This document shows positions 33,835 to 42,776 of a DNA stretch of 64,000 nt, piece after piece. The translations under genes and the position numbers were made by a program. The stretch is taken from positions 124,001 to 188,000 of the forward strand of contig CAWBIT010000013.1 of assembly GCA_963789025.1 (NCBI GenBank), read 5' to 3'. The notes under the pieces were generated by a model that was not told where the DNA came from, searched no databases, and saw only the letters and a list, made by a program, of their open reading frames with translations. This stretch comes from AP-15 sp963789025. GTDB taxonomy: Bacteria; Pseudomonadota; Alphaproteobacteria; ATCC43930; CGMCC-115725. Within the stretch, counting starts at the first letter, position 1, and every line of letters starts with the position of its first letter.

Positions 33835-34535
33835 CTGTTCCTTCCGTGGGGGCTCAGCCGCCGCGGCATTGTCCTCTCTGCCGGCGCCTGGCGGCTTTCC
33901 GAGAGGCTCAGAGGAAAGCCTACCCGGAATGGTTCAATGGCCCGGTTCCGCCCTTCGGCGATGTCCAAGCCGAATTGCTGATTGTTGGCCTCGCGCCGGG
34001 CTTACGCGGCGCGAACCGGACGGGGCGCCCATTTACCGGCGATTACGCCGGCGAACTGCTCTATGCCACGCTGCGCAAGTACGGGTTCGCTGAGGGCCAG
34101 TATGACGCCAGGGCGGATGACGGTCTCGAGCTCCGGCGGGTGCGAATCACCAATGCTGTTCGCTGCGTGCCGCCGCAAAACAAACCCGAACCAAACGAGG
34201 TCGCTAACTGCCGTCGGTTTTTGGCCGCCGAGATCAGCGCTATGCGCCAACTCCGGGCGATCCTCGCGCTTGGCGCAATCGCACATCAGACAGTCATCAC
34301 TGCGCTCGGTTTTCGCCGCGCACTATTCCCTTTCGAGCACGGTCGCCTGCATGGCTTGCCCTGCGGCCTGACTCTTGCCGACAGCTATCATTGTTCCCGG
34401 CTCAACACCAATACGGGCAAGCTCAGTCCCGCAATGTTCGAAGCGATCTTCGCCACGCTGAGCAGCTGCCTCGATGCGCCGCAAGGCGCGCCAGCCTCAC
34501 CCGGCGGCGGCGTGGATTCGACAATTCGGCCTTAG
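33831..34535 (+). CDS. family 5 uracil-DNA glycosylase (UdgB-type)
   Basis: A 234-aa protein. It has motif A VGLAPGLRGANRTGRPFTGD and motif B DSYHCSRLNTNTGKL. The cysteines in RHCPLCRRL, NAVRCVPP and VANCRRFL match an Fe-S cluster site. The motif A change from the GEAPG of family 4 to GLAPG, lacking the acidic residue, is the mark of family 5. It removes uracil, and often hypoxanthine, from DNA. It is translationally coupled to the NYN gene (GTGA overlap), and its stop overlaps the convergent smpB end by 4 nt. Confidence 0.9.
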   Translation: MTVPSVGAQPPRHCPLCRRLAAFREAQRKAYPEWFNGPVPPFGDVQAELLIVGLAPGLRGANRTGRPFTGDYAGELLYATLRKYGFAEGQYDARADDGLELRRVRITNAVRCVPPQNKPEPNEVANCRRFLAAEISAMRQLRAILALGAIAHQTVITALGFRRALFPFEHGRLHGLPCGLTLADSYHCSRLNTNTGKLSPAMFEAIFATLSSCLDAPQGAPASPGGGVDSTIRP

Positions 34536-34996
34536 GTGTTTCGCTCCCGTAGGATGCGGGCCCGGCTGCGCTGCCAATCCCGCTGTTTCTCCGCCTGACG
34601 CTTATCCGCCTTCCGCTTTCCTCGGGCGAGGCCGAGTTCGACCTTGGCCCGCCCCCGTTCATTGAAGTAGATCGAAAGCGGCACGACCGTGATGCCGTCG
34701 CGCCGGATCGCGCCCAACAACCGGTTCATCTGCTTGCGGTGCAAGAGGAGCTTTCGCGGTCGCCGCGCTTGATGATTGAAATGGGCGGAGGCCGAATATT
34801 CCGGGATGTTCGCATTGACTAAGTAAAGCTCGCCTGCTTCCTCGTCCGCATAGGCCTCGGCGATGCTTGCCTGCCCCTGGCGCAACACCTTCACCTCGGT
34901 GCCTCGGAGGACGACCCCAGCTTCCAACGTATCCTCGATCAAGTAATCGTGGCGTGCCCGCCGATTTTGGGCGACGTGTCGGTCGGTTGCCCGCAT
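34532..34996 (-). CDS. smpB: SsrA-binding protein
   Basis: A 154-aa SmpB. It contains NRRARHDYLIEDTLEAGVVL, GTEVKVLRQGQASI, YLVNANIPEY and the basic C-terminal tail RGKRKADKRQAEKQRDWQRS. It brings tmRNA to stalled ribosomes. The tmRNA gene itself is not in the window. The ATG shares one base with the dapA stop codon (TAATG), so the pair is coupled; the frame extends 23 codons into dapA but homology starts at MRATDRHVAQNRRA. Confidence 0.95.
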   Translation of the reverse strand: MRATDRHVAQNRRARHDYLIEDTLEAGVVLRGTEVKVLRQGQASIAEAYADEEAGELYLVNANIPEYSASAHFNHQARRPRKLLLHRKQMNRLLGAIRRDGITVVPLSIYFNERGRAKVELGLARGKRKADKRQAEKQRDWQRSRARILRERNT

Positions 34997-35874
34997 TAGT
35001 TGAGCAGACCGGCGCTCCGCATTGCCTTCTGCACCTTCTCCTGCGTCTCCGGCATGATTGTCCATAACGGCTGCCGCACGTCAGCGGTGCAGCGCCCGAG
35101 CAGTGATGCGGCATATTTGACCGGCGCCGGGCTGGTTTCGGCGAACAGCGCATCGTGCAGCGGGATCAGACGCTGATTTATCTCGCGCACCGAAGCGGGA
35201 TTGCCGCGCTGCCAGGCCTCATGCAATTCCGAGAGGAGCCGTGGCGCCACGTTGGCGGTCACCGAGATACAGCCGTCGCCGCCTTGGGCAAGATAGGCAA
35301 CGGCGGTGGCGTCCTCTCCCGACAGTAGGCAGAAGCCCGCACCGATATCGACCCGCATGCGCAACGGTCGGGCGAGGTCGTTGGTCGCATCTTTTACGCC
35401 GACGATGTTCGGCAACTTCGCGAGGCGGGCCATCGTCGCGTTCGTCATGTCGACCACAGAGCGGCCCGGGATGTTGTAAATGATGATGGGCAGATCGACA
35501 CTGTCGTGGATCGCCTTGAAATGCTGATAAAGGCCTTCCTGCGTCGGTTTGTTGTAATAGGGGCAGACGATCAGTGCCGCATCAGCACCCGCGTTCTTGG
35601 CCTGCCGGGTCAGCGCGGTCGTGTGCTCGGTCGAGTTTGTGCCGGTTCCGGCAATCACCGGGACTCGCTTATCTTTGGCAACCTCGACGCATAAAGTTAT
35701 CAGCCGTTTTTGCTCGTCATCGGCGAGGGCCGGCAACTCGCCGGTCGTGCCGCACGGGACCAATCCGTGGGTTCCCTGATCGATCTGCCAGGCGACATGC
35801 TCCTGAAATGCGCCCTCGTCCAGCTCATGGTCGCGAAACGGCGTGATCAGCGCGACGAGCGATCCCTTGAACAT
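34996..35874 (-). CDS. dapA: 4-hydroxy-tetrahydrodipicolinate synthase
   Basis: A complete 292-aa class I aldolase. The Schiff-base Lys is in NIVGVKDATND, the catalytic Tyr in CPYYNKPTQEGLY, and Thr-Thr in VPCGTTGELPAL. It condenses pyruvate with aspartate semialdehyde in the lysine/diaminopimelate pathway. The dapA-smpB order, divergent from a lytic transglycosylase, is widespread in alphaproteobacteria. A second, more divergent member of the family is at 49867-50802. Confidence 0.96.
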   Translation of the reverse strand: MFKGSLVALITPFRDHELDEGAFQEHVAWQIDQGTHGLVPCGTTGELPALADDEQKRLITLCVEVAKDKRVPVIAGTGTNSTEHTTALTRQAKNAGADAALIVCPYYNKPTQEGLYQHFKAIHDSVDLPIIIYNIPGRSVVDMTNATMARLAKLPNIVGVKDATNDLARPLRMRVDIGAGFCLLSGEDATAVAYLAQGGDGCISVTANVAPRLLSELHEAWQRGNPASVREINQRLIPLHDALFAETSPAPVKYAASLLGRCTADVRQPLWTIMPETQEKVQKAMRSAGLLN

Positions 35875-36051
35875 CGTTTCCTCCGGGATTGCGGCATTGC
35901 CGGGTGACGATAGCCCTCGCGGTCATCCGCTTCAACAGCGCTCGAACCGGTGAGCGCGCTCGGGCGCGTTTGGCGTCGGACTTGCCCCGGCGCCAGAAAA
36001 ACAGTAAGAAAACTTTGCCTCATCTTTGATTCAGCCAAGGAGCCGCCGATC

Positions 36052-38007
36052 TTGCCGCCATTCGTCTGCGGAACCCTGTCGATTGCTTTCATGATCTTGA
36101 CGCTAGGCCTTCCGGCGTCTGCCGCCGAGACACTGCCGGCTGCGGATCTGGATGCGATGCGCGTGGCGCTCGCGGCCGCACAAAGCGGCGACTGGACCCG
36201 CGCTTACGCCGGCGCGTCGACGGTAAGCGACCCGCTGCCGCTGAAGATGTTGCACTGGATGGACTATGCCCGGCCGGGCGCTCCCGGCCGGTTTCCCGAC
36301 ATCTCCGAGTTCATCGAACAGAACCCGGATTGGCCGGGACAGAAAGCCCTGCGCAAACATGCCGAGGAGGCCCTGGCCGCCGAATCGGACGCCGTCGCCG
36401 CCGAGTGGTTCAAACACCATCCGGCTGTCAGCCCGACGGGCAAAGTCCGCGAAGCTGAAATAATCATGAATTCCGGCGATCTCGACGGCGGCGTCGCGGA
36501 CTTGAGGAGCGCCTGGATCGCCGCCGATTTCGGCCCTCTCGACGAGAAGAATTTTCTTGCCCGCCATTCCGCTTCGCTTCGGCCCGAGGACCATACTCGG
36601 CGGATCGACCGACTGCTGTGGGACGGTCAGAGCGAGGCGGCGCACCGCATGCTGGGACTGGTGCCCTCCGACTACCGCCTGGTGGCAGAGGCTCGCTTGG
36701 CGCTCGCCGCGCAAGCCGCCAATGCTGAGACGTTGGTCGGACGGGTTCCTGCGCGCCTGCGCTCGGATCCAGGACTCATCTTCGAGCAACTGCGCTGGCG
36801 CCGCAAAAAGGATATGATCGATGCGGCAGTCCAGATTCTGCTCGCCCAGCCCGACGATCTCGTCCGCCCAGCAGCCTGGTGGGCGGAACGGCAAGCGATT
36901 GCCCGACGCGTTCTCGCCGGCGGCAACGCTGAACTTGCCTATCGCATCGTCGAGCAGCATGGCCTGATCGAAGGAAACGCGTTCTCCGAAGCCCAGTTCC
37001 TCTTGGGTTATATTGCGCTGCGCTACATGAAGCAGCCGGCGCTGGCGTTCGAACATTTCTCGCGCATCCTGACGCGGGTTGCGACACCCTACGCCAAGGC
37101 TCGAGCTGGTTATTGGGGCGGACGGGCCGCCGACGCGCAAGGCAAATCCGACCTCGCGGCCAAATGGTACGCCGCCGGGGCCGATCACATGGCCACCTTC
37201 TACGGGCAGCTCGCCGCACATCAGCTCGGGCACGACGCGCCGCCGCGGCCGGTGCCCGAGCCGGTACCCGATATTGCGGATCGGACCCAGTTTGACGGTG
37301 ACGAAGTGGTCCACGCCGCCCGGATTTTCTTCGAGCTCGGCGACGCGGTGCACGCCAAGGTTTTTCTCCTTCACCTGGCCGACAACGCCAAGACCCCGGC
37401 AAAGTTCGCGATGCTCGCAAACCTCGCCGAAACCAGTGGCCGCATCGATCTCGCGATCGCGGTAGCGAAGAGAGCGATCGAAGCCGGAACTCCGCTAATG
37501 ATCCACGGCTACCCGGTAACGGTGATACCGGATGGCGGCACCGCCGAGCATTCGCTGCTGTTCGCGATCATGCGTCAGGAAAGCGCTTTCGAGCGCGACG
37601 CCGTCAGTCGAGTGGGGGCGCGGGGATTGATGCAGCTGATGCCGGCAACCGCGAGCTTCATCGCCAACAAGATGCAGTTACCGTTTTCGGCCGACCGGCT
37701 GACCGCGGACGGGATTTACAACGTGCTGATCGGACGCGCTTATCTCGAAACTTTGGTCGACGATTTCGGCGGCTCTTATGCGCTGGCGATCGCCTCCTAT
37801 AACGCCGGTCCGAGCCGGGTGCGGCAGTGGATTCACGATTACGGGGATCCCCGCGGCGGCAATATCGACATGGTGGACTGGATCGAGATGATCCCGATCA
37901 ACGAGACGCGAAATTACGTTCAGCGTGTCCTTGAAAATTTGCAGATCTATCGTGGCCAGGTCGGTCGGGATTCGGCGTTTTCGCTCGCCAGCGACCTTGC
38001 CCGCTAA
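36052..38007 (+). CDS. soluble lytic murein transglycosylase (Slt70-type)
   Basis: A 651-aa exported enzyme. I set the start at TTG 36052 because AAGGAG lies 9 nt upstream and the product then begins with a signal peptide (MPPFVCGTLSIAFMILTLGL, cleavage after ASA). An earlier in-frame GTG region adds a basic, non-conserved leader. A long helical U-shaped region with TPR-like repeats precedes the C-terminal SLT domain: FAIMRQESAFERDAVSRVGA has the catalytic Glu, followed by RGLMQLMPATA and ALAIASYNAGPSRVRQW. It cleaves peptidoglycan, releasing anhydro-muropeptides. A Rieske oxygenase gene follows at 18 nt. Confidence 0.92.
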   Translation: MPPFVCGTLSIAFMILTLGLPASAAETLPAADLDAMRVALAAAQSGDWTRAYAGASTVSDPLPLKMLHWMDYARPGAPGRFPDISEFIEQNPDWPGQKALRKHAEEALAAESDAVAAEWFKHHPAVSPTGKVREAEIIMNSGDLDGGVADLRSAWIAADFGPLDEKNFLARHSASLRPEDHTRRIDRLLWDGQSEAAHRMLGLVPSDYRLVAEARLALAAQAANAETLVGRVPARLRSDPGLIFEQLRWRRKKDMIDAAVQILLAQPDDLVRPAAWWAERQAIARRVLAGGNAELAYRIVEQHGLIEGNAFSEAQFLLGYIALRYMKQPALAFEHFSRILTRVATPYAKARAGYWGGRAADAQGKSDLAAKWYAAGADHMATFYGQLAAHQLGHDAPPRPVPEPVPDIADRTQFDGDEVVHAARIFFELGDAVHAKVFLLHLADNAKTPAKFAMLANLAETSGRIDLAIAVAKRAIEAGTPLMIHGYPVTVIPDGGTAEHSLLFAIMRQESAFERDAVSRVGARGLMQLMPATASFIANKMQLPFSADRLTADGIYNVLIGRAYLETLVDDFGGSYALAIASYNAGPSRVRQWIHDYGDPRGGNIDMVDWIEMIPINETRNYVQRVLENLQIYRGQVGRDSAFSLASDLAR

Positions 38008-38025
38008 ACCGCAAGGAGGGATGAG

Positions 38026-39288
38026 ATGCCGGAACGAGCACCGTTTCTGAGCACAACCTATGGCGCTTATCATCATCGCGAGCGGCCGGCGGATGACGAA
38101 GAGCTCACTCGGGTCGGGCCGGGCACGCCCTGCGGCGAGTATCTGCGGCGCTTCTGGCAGCCGATCATCCTGTCCGAGGAATTGGGCGACCTGCCGCGCC
38201 GTCTGCGCATCATGGGCGAGGATCTCGTCGCGTTTCGCGACCGCGGCGGCGCGGTTGGCCTCCTCGAGCTGCATTGTCCGCATCGCGGCACTTCGCTCGA
38301 ATTCGGGCTGATCTCCGAGAAGGGGATCCGCTGCTGCTATCACGGCTGGCTGTTCGATGTCGACGGCACGATCCTCGAAACCCCCGGAGAGCCGCCCGAC
38401 AGCACATTGAAGGACCGGCTCTTCCACGGTGCCTATCCCGTGCGCGAATACCAGGGCCTCGTCTTCGCTTATATGGGCCCGCCGGAGAAGCAGCCCGATT
38501 TCCCGATCCTCGACACCTATGACCTGCCCGGCTATCGGCTGGTCGCCCGCGCACCGACGCTGTGGGAGTGCAACTGGCTGCAGGTCAAGGACAACAGCAT
38601 GGACCCGGCGCATCTCGCCTTTCTCCATACGCTTCCCGGCAGCCAGGGGTTTACCGAGGATCTCGGGGCGCTCGGCGAATGGGATTGGATGGAGACCCCG
38701 GCCGGCATGGTCTACATCGACACCCGCCGGCAAGGCGACCGCGTCTGGGTGCGGGTCGCCGATTTCATCCCTCCGAACATTCACCAGTTTCCGCCGAACG
38801 CCGACCCGATGGCCAAGCGTACGGTGATCAACCGTCCGGCGGCCACGACCTGGGCGGTCCCACTCGACGACACCCACACGATGCAGATCGGCTATTACCG
38901 CGCGCCCGAGGGCCAGGAGCCGCGGCGGGGTGCGGGCTTCGGGCAGGATGCGAGCCGGACCTACGAAGACCGGCAGCGGGTCCCCGGTGACTACGACGCG
39001 CAGGTCAGCATCCATGGCGGCATCGCCCGGCACGGTCTCGAACACCTCGCCTCGACGGACCGTGGCGTGACGATGATGCGCAACATGCTCCGGCGAGGTA
39101 TCCGGGCGGTGCAGGACGGCACCGACCCGCCGCATCCGGGCATGGTGAATGGCGCAGCAATCGCGACCTATGCCCATGACCGGGTGGTGCCGGGCATTCC
39201 CCCGGCGGCCACGCCGGAGGAGGACAGCCGACTGCTGCGCCAGGTCGCGCGCAATGTCGTCGCCGAGATGATCCGCACCGGCTCCTGA
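38026..39288 (+). CDS. Rieske non-haem iron oxygenase, large subunit (phthalate dioxygenase-like)
   Basis: A 420-aa ring-hydroxylating oxygenase alpha subunit. The Rieske 2Fe-2S ligands are Cys/His in LHCPHRGTSLEFG and Cys/His in GIRCCYHGWLFDVDG. The mononuclear iron region is QVKDNSMDPAHLAFLHT with the two His, and the bridging Asp in VKDNSMDP. It resembles the homo-oligomeric group that includes phthalate 4,5-dioxygenase, vanillate demethylase and related ether-cleaving enzymes. The substrate is unknown, and no reductase gene is nearby. Strong AAGGAGGG before ATG 38026. It may be read through from slt, and is followed by a family A repeat. Confidence 0.9.
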   Translation: MPERAPFLSTTYGAYHHRERPADDEELTRVGPGTPCGEYLRRFWQPIILSEELGDLPRRLRIMGEDLVAFRDRGGAVGLLELHCPHRGTSLEFGLISEKGIRCCYHGWLFDVDGTILETPGEPPDSTLKDRLFHGAYPVREYQGLVFAYMGPPEKQPDFPILDTYDLPGYRLVARAPTLWECNWLQVKDNSMDPAHLAFLHTLPGSQGFTEDLGALGEWDWMETPAGMVYIDTRRQGDRVWVRVADFIPPNIHQFPPNADPMAKRTVINRPAATTWAVPLDDTHTMQIGYYRAPEGQEPRRGAGFGQDASRTYEDRQRVPGDYDAQVSIHGGIARHGLEHLASTDRGVTMMRNMLRRGIRAVQDGTDPPHPGMVNGAAIATYAHDRVVPGIPPAATPEEDSRLLRQVARNVVAEMIRTGS

Positions 39289-39290
39289 CG

Positions 39291-39440
39291 CCTCTTCTCC
39301 CTCTCCGCCCTCGGGGGCGGAGAGGGTCGGGGTGAGGTGGGGGAGCAGGCGCTCCGAACAGCGGCTGGCTCACCTCACCCTCCCACGCCTTCGGCGTGGG
39401 CCCCGCCCTCTCCCCCCTGAGGGCGGAGAGGGGCTTTGCT
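39291..39440. repeat. palindromic intergenic repeat, family A
   Basis: CCCTCTCCGCCCTCGGGGGCGGAGAGGG forms a perfect hairpin, followed by TCGGGGTGAGGTGGG and then the inverse CTCACCTCACCCTCCC with a second hairpin CCACGCCTTCGGCGTGG. It sits between the convergent oxygenase and deacylase genes and could terminate both. Confidence 0.8.
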
Positions 39441-39465
39441 GTGGGTAGGTCGGGGGGCAGGTTAA

Positions 39466-40917
39466 TCAGCTGGCCTCCGCCTGCATCTGCTGCCGACGCA
39501 GTGCGCGGCCCGGGCGCTCGCCGGTGGGTTTGCCCTCGCTCCACACCGGGCGCCCGTTCACAAAGACGTGCTCGATACCGGCGGCGGGGGTCATCGGCGC
39601 CTCGAAGGTCGCGCGATCGGCAATTCTCGCCGCGTCGAAGACGGTGATGTCGGCATAGGCTCCGGCGGCTAGGATGCCGCGACCCGTCAGGGCGAACCGG
39701 GCGGCGGAAAGCCCGGTCATCCGGCGCACGGCTTCCTCGAGCCCGAACAGCCCAAGGTCGCGGCTGTAATGGCCGAGAACCCGCGGGAAGGCGCCCCATA
39801 ACCGCGGGTGTGGGTGGGAATCGTGCGGCAGGCCGTCCGAACCGATCATCGTGTGCTCGAAGCGCAGCACCCGCTGCACATCGGCCTCGTCCATCGTCCA
39901 ATACACTGCACCCGCCGGTTGCAGCCGATCGACCGCCTCCTTCTCGCTGAGACCCCAATCGGCGGCGATCGCCGAGAGCTCGCGGCCGGCCTGTTCGGGC
40001 GCGCTCTTCGACCAGGTGACGAGCACCTTCAGCGCCCTCTCGGCCTGCGCCGCGCTGAGCACCGTCGAGGAGGCGATGTAAGGATAGGCGTCGAGCCCGC
40101 CCTGTTGACGGGCAATCGCCGCGGCGATGACCGGCAAGGTCTCGGCGGTGCGTCCGAAATTTTCGCGTCCGATGGTCTTATGGTGCGAGATCACGACCGC
40201 CACGCCGGCCGCGCGCCCGGCGGCAAAGCTCTCTTCGAGGCTGTCGAGAACGGCGGCGCCCTCGTTGCGCATATGCGTCGTGTAGAGCGCCCCGGCAGGG
40301 CGCAGCAATCGGGCCAGGGTCTCGATCTCGGCGGAAGGCGCGCCGTCGGCGGGCGCGTAGGCGAGGCCGCTCGACATGCCGACCGCGCCGGCGTCGAGCG
40401 CTTCCTGCAGCCGTTCGCACATCTGCGCCAGCTCGGCATCATCGGCCGGCCGGTCGAGCGCGCTCATCGCTCCGACGCGCAAGGTCGAATGGCCGACGAG
40501 GCAGGCCGCGTTGAGCGCCGGCGGGAACTCGTCGAGGGCGGCGAGATACTCGGCGAAACGGCCGTAACGGTAATCGGCGCTGTCGCCGATCAGATCGAGA
40601 GGCGGCGGTGGCGCCTCGTCGAGCAGCAATGGCGCAAGGCTGATCCCGCAATTGCCGGTCACCACCGTGGTGACGCCCTGGCTCGCCTTGGCGGCCATTT
40701 CCGGGGTGGCAAAGAGCGCGCGATCGTCATGGGTGTGCACGTCGATAAAGCCGGGCGCGACGATCTTGCCGCTGGCGTCCACCTCGCGCGCGCCTTCGAC
40801 CCTGCCGATGGCCCCGACCTCGGCTATGCGGTCGCCGGCGATCGCCAAATCGGCGCGCCGGCGTGGCCGGCCGCTGCCGTCGATCACCTCGCCGCCGCGC
40901 AAAATCCAATCGGTCAT
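39466..40917 (-). CDS. N-acyl-D-amino-acid deacylase (D-aminoacylase family)
   Basis: A 483-aa amidohydrolase. The start reads WILRGGEVIDGSGRPRRRAD and the metal-binding HxH is in FIDVHTHDDRALF; a ligand Cys is likely in VVTGNCGISLAP. A His in YTTHMRNEG and another in VVISHHKTIG follow, with DGLPHDSHPHPRLWG near the end. The C-terminal metal-distal strand GAYADITVFDAARIAD is typical. It removes the acyl group from N-acyl-D-amino acids, or acts on a related cyclic amide. It lies next to slt, so turnover of wall-derived material is an idea but not evidence. Confidence 0.9.
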   Translation of the reverse strand: MTDWILRGGEVIDGSGRPRRRADLAIAGDRIAEVGAIGRVEGAREVDASGKIVAPGFIDVHTHDDRALFATPEMAAKASQGVTTVVTGNCGISLAPLLLDEAPPPPLDLIGDSADYRYGRFAEYLAALDEFPPALNAACLVGHSTLRVGAMSALDRPADDAELAQMCERLQEALDAGAVGMSSGLAYAPADGAPSAEIETLARLLRPAGALYTTHMRNEGAAVLDSLEESFAAGRAAGVAVVISHHKTIGRENFGRTAETLPVIAAAIARQQGGLDAYPYIASSTVLSAAQAERALKVLVTWSKSAPEQAGRELSAIAADWGLSEKEAVDRLQPAGAVYWTMDEADVQRVLRFEHTMIGSDGLPHDSHPHPRLWGAFPRVLGHYSRDLGLFGLEEAVRRMTGLSAARFALTGRGILAAGAYADITVFDAARIADRATFEAPMTPAAGIEHVFVNGRPVWSEGKPTGERPGRALRRQQMQAEAS

Positions 40918-40980
40918 TCCGCCCTCGCTGTGTCGGTTCGCCGCCCCGTCAATCGGGAGCAGGCGGTTTGCCCGAGATGC

Positions 40981-41385
40981 TCATCCGCCGCAAGACTCTC
41001 TCCGCGCCACACACCAGGCAAATAGCTCGGCCAGCGAGGCAGAGGCGAAATCGGGCTCGTGTCCGTCCCGGAAGCGCCGCCCGATATCTCGGATCTTTGC
41101 CGTGAAAATGCCCGCCAGGCCATCCTGGTCGCGCGCCGCCAATTCCTCCTCGCTGCGCCGCATTTCGGGTTTGTCGGCGATGTCGGTCATGTGCGCCGCC
41201 ATTCCGCCGAGCCGTAGAGCAGTTGCACTTTCCGGGTCGACGCCCGCTTGCACCAAGCCATCGCGGACCAGGTCGCAAACCCTGTTCCAGGCCCTCAGCG
41301 TGCAATTATCGAGGCCTATGGTCGAATCGAAGCGCGTCCGCTCTGCCGCCAGGCGGATCAGCCGGCCGTCAAACGCGCGCCGCAT
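40981..41385 (-). CDS. hypothetical protein downstream of the DUF5681 gene
   Basis: A 134-aa soluble protein beginning MRRAFDGRLIRLAAERTRFD, with a helical, charged body and a C-terminal CVARRESCGG. No domain is recognised. The ATG at 41383-41385 lies 17 nt inside the end of the DUF5681 gene, so the two are a translationally coupled pair. Codon use resembles neighbouring genes. The frame is open further upstream, but that part overlaps DUF5681 and translates poorly. Confidence 0.6.
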   Translation of the reverse strand: MRRAFDGRLIRLAAERTRFDSTIGLDNCTLRAWNRVCDLVRDGLVQAGVDPESATALRLGGMAAHMTDIADKPEMRRSEEELAARDQDGLAGIFTAKIRDIGRRFRDGHEPDFASASLAELFAWCVARRESCGG

Positions 41386-41827
41386 ATGCTTCTTCCAATT
41401 CCCGCAGCCGCCTCTCGAAATCGCTGGTCTCGACCGCCCGGACGAAGATCTCGACAACCCGAGCCAGTTCCGCGGCCTGACCCGGCGTGATCGTGCCCTC
41501 AGTAGCCGCCGTCGTAATCGCCGCCATCGTGCCGGCGAGATCGGCGGCGCCGCGAACCGACGGCACGGCGAGTTTGACCGGCCGCTCGCGGCGCGGCGGA
41601 ATGATGCGTTCGAGACAAAGCCGCAGCGCCGACGCCTCGCCTTCGAGTGCGAGCTCGACCGCCTTCCTGGTCAGCGCCTCGGCTTCGCCGTCGAGCACCA
41701 GCTCGGCGGCTTCCGTCGCCTTGTTGCGCACCCCCATGGGCCGCCCCTTGGGATTACCCGACCGGCCCTTCCGGAACCGGCCGTCAGCCTCGCGGCTCAC
41801 CTGTTCTTGCACGGAATCTACAGGCAT
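41369..41827 (-). CDS. DUF5681-domain protein (second copy)
   Basis: A 152-aa protein beginning MPVDSVQEQVSREADG, then the DUF5681 signature RFRKGRSGNPKGRPMGVRNK. It is similar over most of its length to the protein at 20072-20560. GAGGGA about 7 nt before ATG 41825-41827 supports this start over an upstream one at 41902. The function is unknown. It is followed by an overlapping small gene that is not present next to the first copy, so the two loci are not whole-segment duplicates. Confidence 0.75.
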   Translation of the reverse strand: MPVDSVQEQVSREADGRFRKGRSGNPKGRPMGVRNKATEAAELVLDGEAEALTRKAVELALEGEASALRLCLERIIPPRRERPVKLAVPSVRGAADLAGTMAAITTAATEGTITPGQAAELARVVEIFVRAVETSDFERRLRELEEAYAARV

Positions 41828-42033
41828 CGATTTTTCCCTCGCGGTGATGGCGCCTACTCCCGAGCGCCGGTTTGCCCGCAATGTACGATGCGAATGTGGC
41901 AATTTGACGCTTCGTATAAAACGGCGACCTGTATTGGTCTATCCAGAGGGAGAGCGTCTTTGCGGAGGTGAGCCTATGGCATGTCACCCGCCAACATCCG
42001 CGCCTCCCGCTGCCAGCCGCGCAATACGTGACG

Positions 42034-42312
42034 CTATCCTCCTTTATCGTTATGGCATTGGGCGATCCCAATACCGAAGTAATATCCCATGATCATCGTC
42101 AAAGAGTTTACCAAAAAATTCGGTAAGGGAGTAGCAGGTGCTGTAATCATTAAATACACTGCCGCTCCTACCATCGCGAACGCGATTATAGCAGGGACAA
42201 ATGCGGCGATGAAATTCACGAAAATATCCTTTTGTTCTTTAGGAAAACGAGTTGAACAGCGCCGTCCATTAGAAGATTTACATTCCAATACAGATCTCTT
42301 GCAATCAGGCAT
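42034..42312 (-). CDS. small membrane protein, hypothetical
   Basis: A 92-aa protein with two predicted membrane helices (NFIAAFVPAIIAFAMVGAAV and NFLVNSLTMIMGYYFGIGIA), separated by a short loop, and a charged N-terminus MPDCKRSVLECKSS. AAAGGA lies about 11 nt before ATG 42310-42312. The layout resembles small holin-like or phage-associated membrane proteins, but no family can be named. The gene lies in a stretch of much lower GC than its surroundings (about 42030-42570), suggesting transfer. Confidence 0.6.
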   Translation of the reverse strand: MPDCKRSVLECKSSNGRRCSTRFPKEQKDIFVNFIAAFVPAIIAFAMVGAAVYLMITAPATPLPNFLVNSLTMIMGYYFGIGIAQCHNDKGG

Positions 42313-42776
42313 TCCATGGAAATTCCTTTCTGAGTTATTCGAACGAGCACGCCACTGAAGTGTTTCGGCCAAGCCATTCCCCGCTCTCTCATGATTGTGC
42401 GCGATACGCACTTACTGATTGCGCTCGAACGGGATGCGAGTAGAAGGGTAAACAGGACGGACGAGGCTTCCGGAACCCTCACCTCTTGTGAACTAACGCT
42501 GTTCATCTTAGTGCGATTGCCGAACCATATTACGATACTCAGTATTTGTCAATATCAATATCAAAGTTAGCGAAACTGCCTGGAATGAGCCAAGCTCAGG
42601 GCTTTCAGACGTGCTTCGCGTCAAAGGCGCGCTCTGGATCTGCCGAAAGCAAACGTCGGCTCACGCTTCGCTCTAGATGAGAGCCGGTGGCTCGGGTCGA
42701 TGAGAAACGGGCTGTGCCGATCGGCCCCACCCTCAAATCGTGTCTTGCGGATTGTGACTGAAGACCAGCCGGTCGC
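42313..42776. other. low-GC intergenic stretch
   Basis: No supported gene. A minus-strand frame at 42216-42506 overlaps the small membrane protein and looks like noise. AT-rich DNA around 42525-42570 (TATTTGTCAATATCAATATC) may hold the promoter for the small membrane protein gene. From 42600 the GC rises again towards the dehydratase gene. Confidence 0.45.

Noticed and set aside
34996..35874. dapA and the gene at 49867-50802 as recent duplicates
   Set aside because: They share the fold and the catalytic Lys but differ at most other motif positions (YYNKP against YHIPP), so they are distant members with different roles.
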